Assembly (NCBI RefSeq): GCF_019991125.1
Contig: NZ_JAGENB010000003.1
Location: forward strand, 124,001 to 188,000
Origin: Phyllobacterium calauticae
GTDB lineage: Bacteria > Pseudomonadota > Alphaproteobacteria > Rhizobiales > Rhizobiaceae
DNA: 64,000 bases
Direction: 5' to 3'
A model generated the notes under the pieces. It ran no database searches. It saw nothing but the letters and a program-made list of their open reading frames with translations, and had not been told where the DNA came from. Shown piece by piece: positions 62,504 through 64,000 of this stretch. A program made the position numbers and the translations under genes. Every line of letters starts with the position of its first letter. The stretch's first letter is position 1.

Positions 62504-63535
62504 ATGGCGCTCGGTCGCACCCGCCGCGCTATCCGTCATGTGGATTATTGGCCCGGCTTCGTCGATGCCCTGTCGACATTGCTGCTGGCGATCATGTTTC
62601 TGCTGTCGGTTTTCGTGCTGGCGCAGTTCCTGCTCAGCCAGGAAATCACCGGCAAGGATGCCGTGCTCAACCGCCTGAATTCGCAGATCAATGAATTGAC
62701 CCAGATGCTGTCGCTCGAACAGGGCAACAAGCAGGATCTGGAAGACACCATCGCCAATCTGCAGGCATCGCTGACCAAGGCGCAGAGCGAGCAGTCGCGG
62801 CTACAGTCGATGCTGTCGCAGGGTGCGGGCGCCGGTGCAGCCGCGGAAGGCAAGATCAGCGACCTCACCGCCGGCCTTGAAAACGAAAAGCAGCTGAGCG
62901 CGCGGGCCCTGTCGCAGGTGGAAATTCTCAACCAGCAGATACTGGCACTGCGCAAGCAGATCGGCGCGCTGGAGGAAGCCCTCAACGCCTCGGAATCCCG
63001 CGACAAGGAATCCAATGCCAAGATTGCCGATCTCGGCAAACGGCTGAACGTCGCGCTCGCCCAGCGCGTGCAGGAGCTCAACCGTTACCGCTCCGATTTC
63101 TTCGGCCGCCTGCGTGAAATCCTCTCCGACCGCGAGAATATCCGCATCGTCGGCGACCGTTTTGTCTTCCAGTCCGAAGTGCTGTTCCCCTCGGGTCAGG
63201 CAGTGCTGAACGAGGCAGGCAGCGAGGAAATGAAGAAGCTGGCTTTGGCCTTGATCGACCTGCAGAAGGAAATCCCCGACGACATCAACTGGGTTCTGCG
63301 CGTCGACGGCCACACGGACAATGTGGCGCTCTCGGGCACCGGCCAGTTCAAGGACAATTGGGACCTTTCCGCCGCGCGCGCCATTTCCGTGGTGAAGTTC
63401 CTCATCGCCAACGGCGTTTCCGCCAACCGCCTCGTGGCGGCGGGTTTCGGCGAATTCCAGCCGCTGGAGCCGGGCGATACGCCGGAAGTGCGGTCGCGCA
63501 ACCGCCGTATCGAGCTCAAGCTGACGGAGCGCTGA
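62504..63535 (+). CDS. MotB-like peptidoglycan-binding OmpA-family protein
   Basis: The 343-residue protein has a short N-terminus, one membrane helix at about 19-44 with a membrane Asp in WPGFVDALSTLLLAIMFLLS (as in MotB and ZorB), then about 150 residues of coiled coil (LNRLNSQINELTQMLSLEQG, LNQQILALRKQIGALEEALN) and a C-terminal OmpA-like domain (RFVFQSEVLFPSGQAVLNEA, VLRVDGHTDNVALSGTG, NRRIELKLTER). The partner upstream provides the channel helices. Its role is unknown; in Hyphomicrobiales the pair sits near suhB and efp. It is convergent with the DUF1304 gene, three bases apart. Confidence 0.87.
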   Translation: MALGRTRRAIRHVDYWPGFVDALSTLLLAIMFLLSVFVLAQFLLSQEITGKDAVLNRLNSQINELTQMLSLEQGNKQDLEDTIANLQASLTKAQSEQSRLQSMLSQGAGAGAAAEGKISDLTAGLENEKQLSARALSQVEILNQQILALRKQIGALEEALNASESRDKESNAKIADLGKRLNVALAQRVQELNRYRSDFFGRLREILSDRENIRIVGDRFVFQSEVLFPSGQAVLNEAGSEEMKKLALALIDLQKEIPDDINWVLRVDGHTDNVALSGTGQFKDNWDLSAARAISVVKFLIANGVSANRLVAAGFGEFQPLEPGDTPEVRSRNRRIELKLTER

Positions 63536-63538
63536 TCC

Positions 63539-63889
63539 CTACAGAAGGATGAGGGCTGCCAGCGCGACGATCGCCGGCACGCCCTGCACGAAGAAGATGC
63601 GGCGATTGACGGTGAGCGCACCGACGATCCCGGCGACAATGACGCAGCCGAGGAAGAAGACCTTGATGGCAAAGCCCGCCTGGCCGAGCCACAGCCCCCA
63701 GATCAGTCCGGCAACGAGAAACCCGTTGTAGAGGCCCTGATTGAGCGCCAGCGCCCTGGATGCGGCGGCGAATTCCGGCGTCAGCCGGAAGGTTTTCAGC
63801 CCCAGCGGCTTATCCCACACCACCATTTCCAGATACATGAAATAGACGTGCAGCAGGGCAACCAGCCCGATGAGAATGTTCGCAATCAT
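63539..63889 (-). CDS. DUF1304 small membrane protein
   Basis: The ATG at 63889 gives 116 residues with four membrane helices (MIANILIGLVALLHVYFMYL at the start, LYNGFLVAGLIWGLWLGQAG, FFLGCVIVAGIVGALTV and the C-terminal GVPAIVALAALILL). The FxRLTPEF and ALNQGLYNGFLVAGL segments are typical of DUF1304 (YwdK-like) proteins, whose function is unknown. An in-frame upstream start would add 22 basic residues and is unlikely. Confidence 0.88.
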   Translation of the reverse strand: MIANILIGLVALLHVYFMYLEMVVWDKPLGLKTFRLTPEFAAASRALALNQGLYNGFLVAGLIWGLWLGQAGFAIKVFFLGCVIVAGIVGALTVNRRIFFVQGVPAIVALAALILL

Positions 63890-63987
63890 CCCTGTCCCCT
63901 TTTCACCCCTTGATGTCCCAATTTCCACCCTTGCGTGCCAACCTGAGCCGCGCAATCATGCAGCGAGCAAAGCATTGGGAGGGGCGA

Positions 63988-64000
63988 ATGGCAATGGATG
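63988..64000 (+). CDS. Start of a further gene cut by the right edge
   Basis: GGGAGGGG at 63977-63984 is followed by ATG at 63988 and the frame Met-Ala-Met-Asp before the window ends. A second ATG at 63994 is possible. Nothing can be said of the product. Confidence 0.4.

Noticed and set aside
61479-63535. Zorya anti-phage system (ZorA/ZorB)
   Set aside because: The two proteins have the right engine domains, but the next gene is a convergent DUF1304 gene and no ZorC, ZorD or ZorE-like gene is in view; the setting next to efp and suhB is housekeeping.
1-64000. CRISPR arrays, insertion sequences, prophage
   Set aside because: No spaced direct repeats, transposase, integrase or phage structural genes were seen.

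Overview
The window looks like the chromosome of an alphaproteobacterium of the order Hyphomicrobiales (Rhizobiales), in the Brucellaceae/Phyllobacteriaceae/Rhizobiaceae range. The reasons are GC-rich codon use, an Omp25/Omp31-like porin-like beta-barrel, the aerobic cob pathway with a CbiG-CobJ fusion, an RpoH of alphaproteobacterial type, an RcdA (DUF1465) gene, the block ruvCAB-ybgC-tolQRAB-pal-cpoB-tilS-ftsH-glmM, TTAA-N7-TTAAC (CtrA-type) sites, and a probable serC leader RNA. The genus cannot be fixed from the sequence alone. No insertion sequence, prophage, CRISPR array or rRNA was seen; one tRNA-Glu(CTC) is present.

Layout. 1-12.6 kb: a cell-surface polysaccharide locus with genes on both strands (NodB-type deacetylase cut by the left edge, O-antigen-ligase/Wzy-like protein, Wzz-like chain-length protein, flippase, two acyltransferase-like GNAT proteins, a secreted glycosidase, a GT2 glycosyltransferase, a flavin-dependent oxidoreductase and a SAM methyltransferase). 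12.8-15.0 kb: an ECF42-type sigma factor with its DGPF/YciI partner and an SRPBCC protein. 15.0-16.1 kb: a DUF475/TerC membrane protein. 16.3-22.1 kb: cobalamin genes (cobL divergent from cobG-cobH-cobI-cbiG/cobJ). 22.3-28.3 kb: purU, a 2-hydroxyacid dehydrogenase, an FMN hydroxyacid oxidase, tRNA-Glu, a small membrane protein, an RluD-type pseudouridine synthase and rpoH. 28.3-34.0 kb: small enzymes, an uncharacterised one-TM envelope protein, purA and a DMT exporter. 34.0-36.9 kb: serC-serA (and a GNAT gene). 37.1-37.9 kb: an Omp25-like protein. 38.1-52.3 kb: a long minus-strand housekeeping block from rcdA through ruvCAB, tol-pal, tilS, ftsH and glmM. 52.7-56.5 kb: acyl-CoA synthetase, OpgC-like acyltransferase and TauE/SafE exporter. 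56.8-63.5 kb: a plus-strand run with a ThiE-like protein, a Sel1-repeat protein, an M20 amidohydrolase, efp, suhB and a MotA/TolQ-like plus OmpA/MotB-like pair. A DUF1304 protein and the first codons of another gene close the window.

How the parts work together. The left locus should assemble, polymerise, modify and export a surface polysaccharide, but the priming transferase and most glycosyltransferases are not in view. The tol-pal block holds the outer membrane to peptidoglycan at division; perfect CtrA-type sites lie upstream of pal, the omp25-like gene and rcdA, which suggests cell-cycle control of envelope genes and of the CtrA proteolysis adaptor itself. ruvC has a one-mismatch LexA-type box. 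The least explained items are the surface-polysaccharide locus, the MotA/MotB-like pair after suhB, and the proline-rich one-TM protein next to purA.
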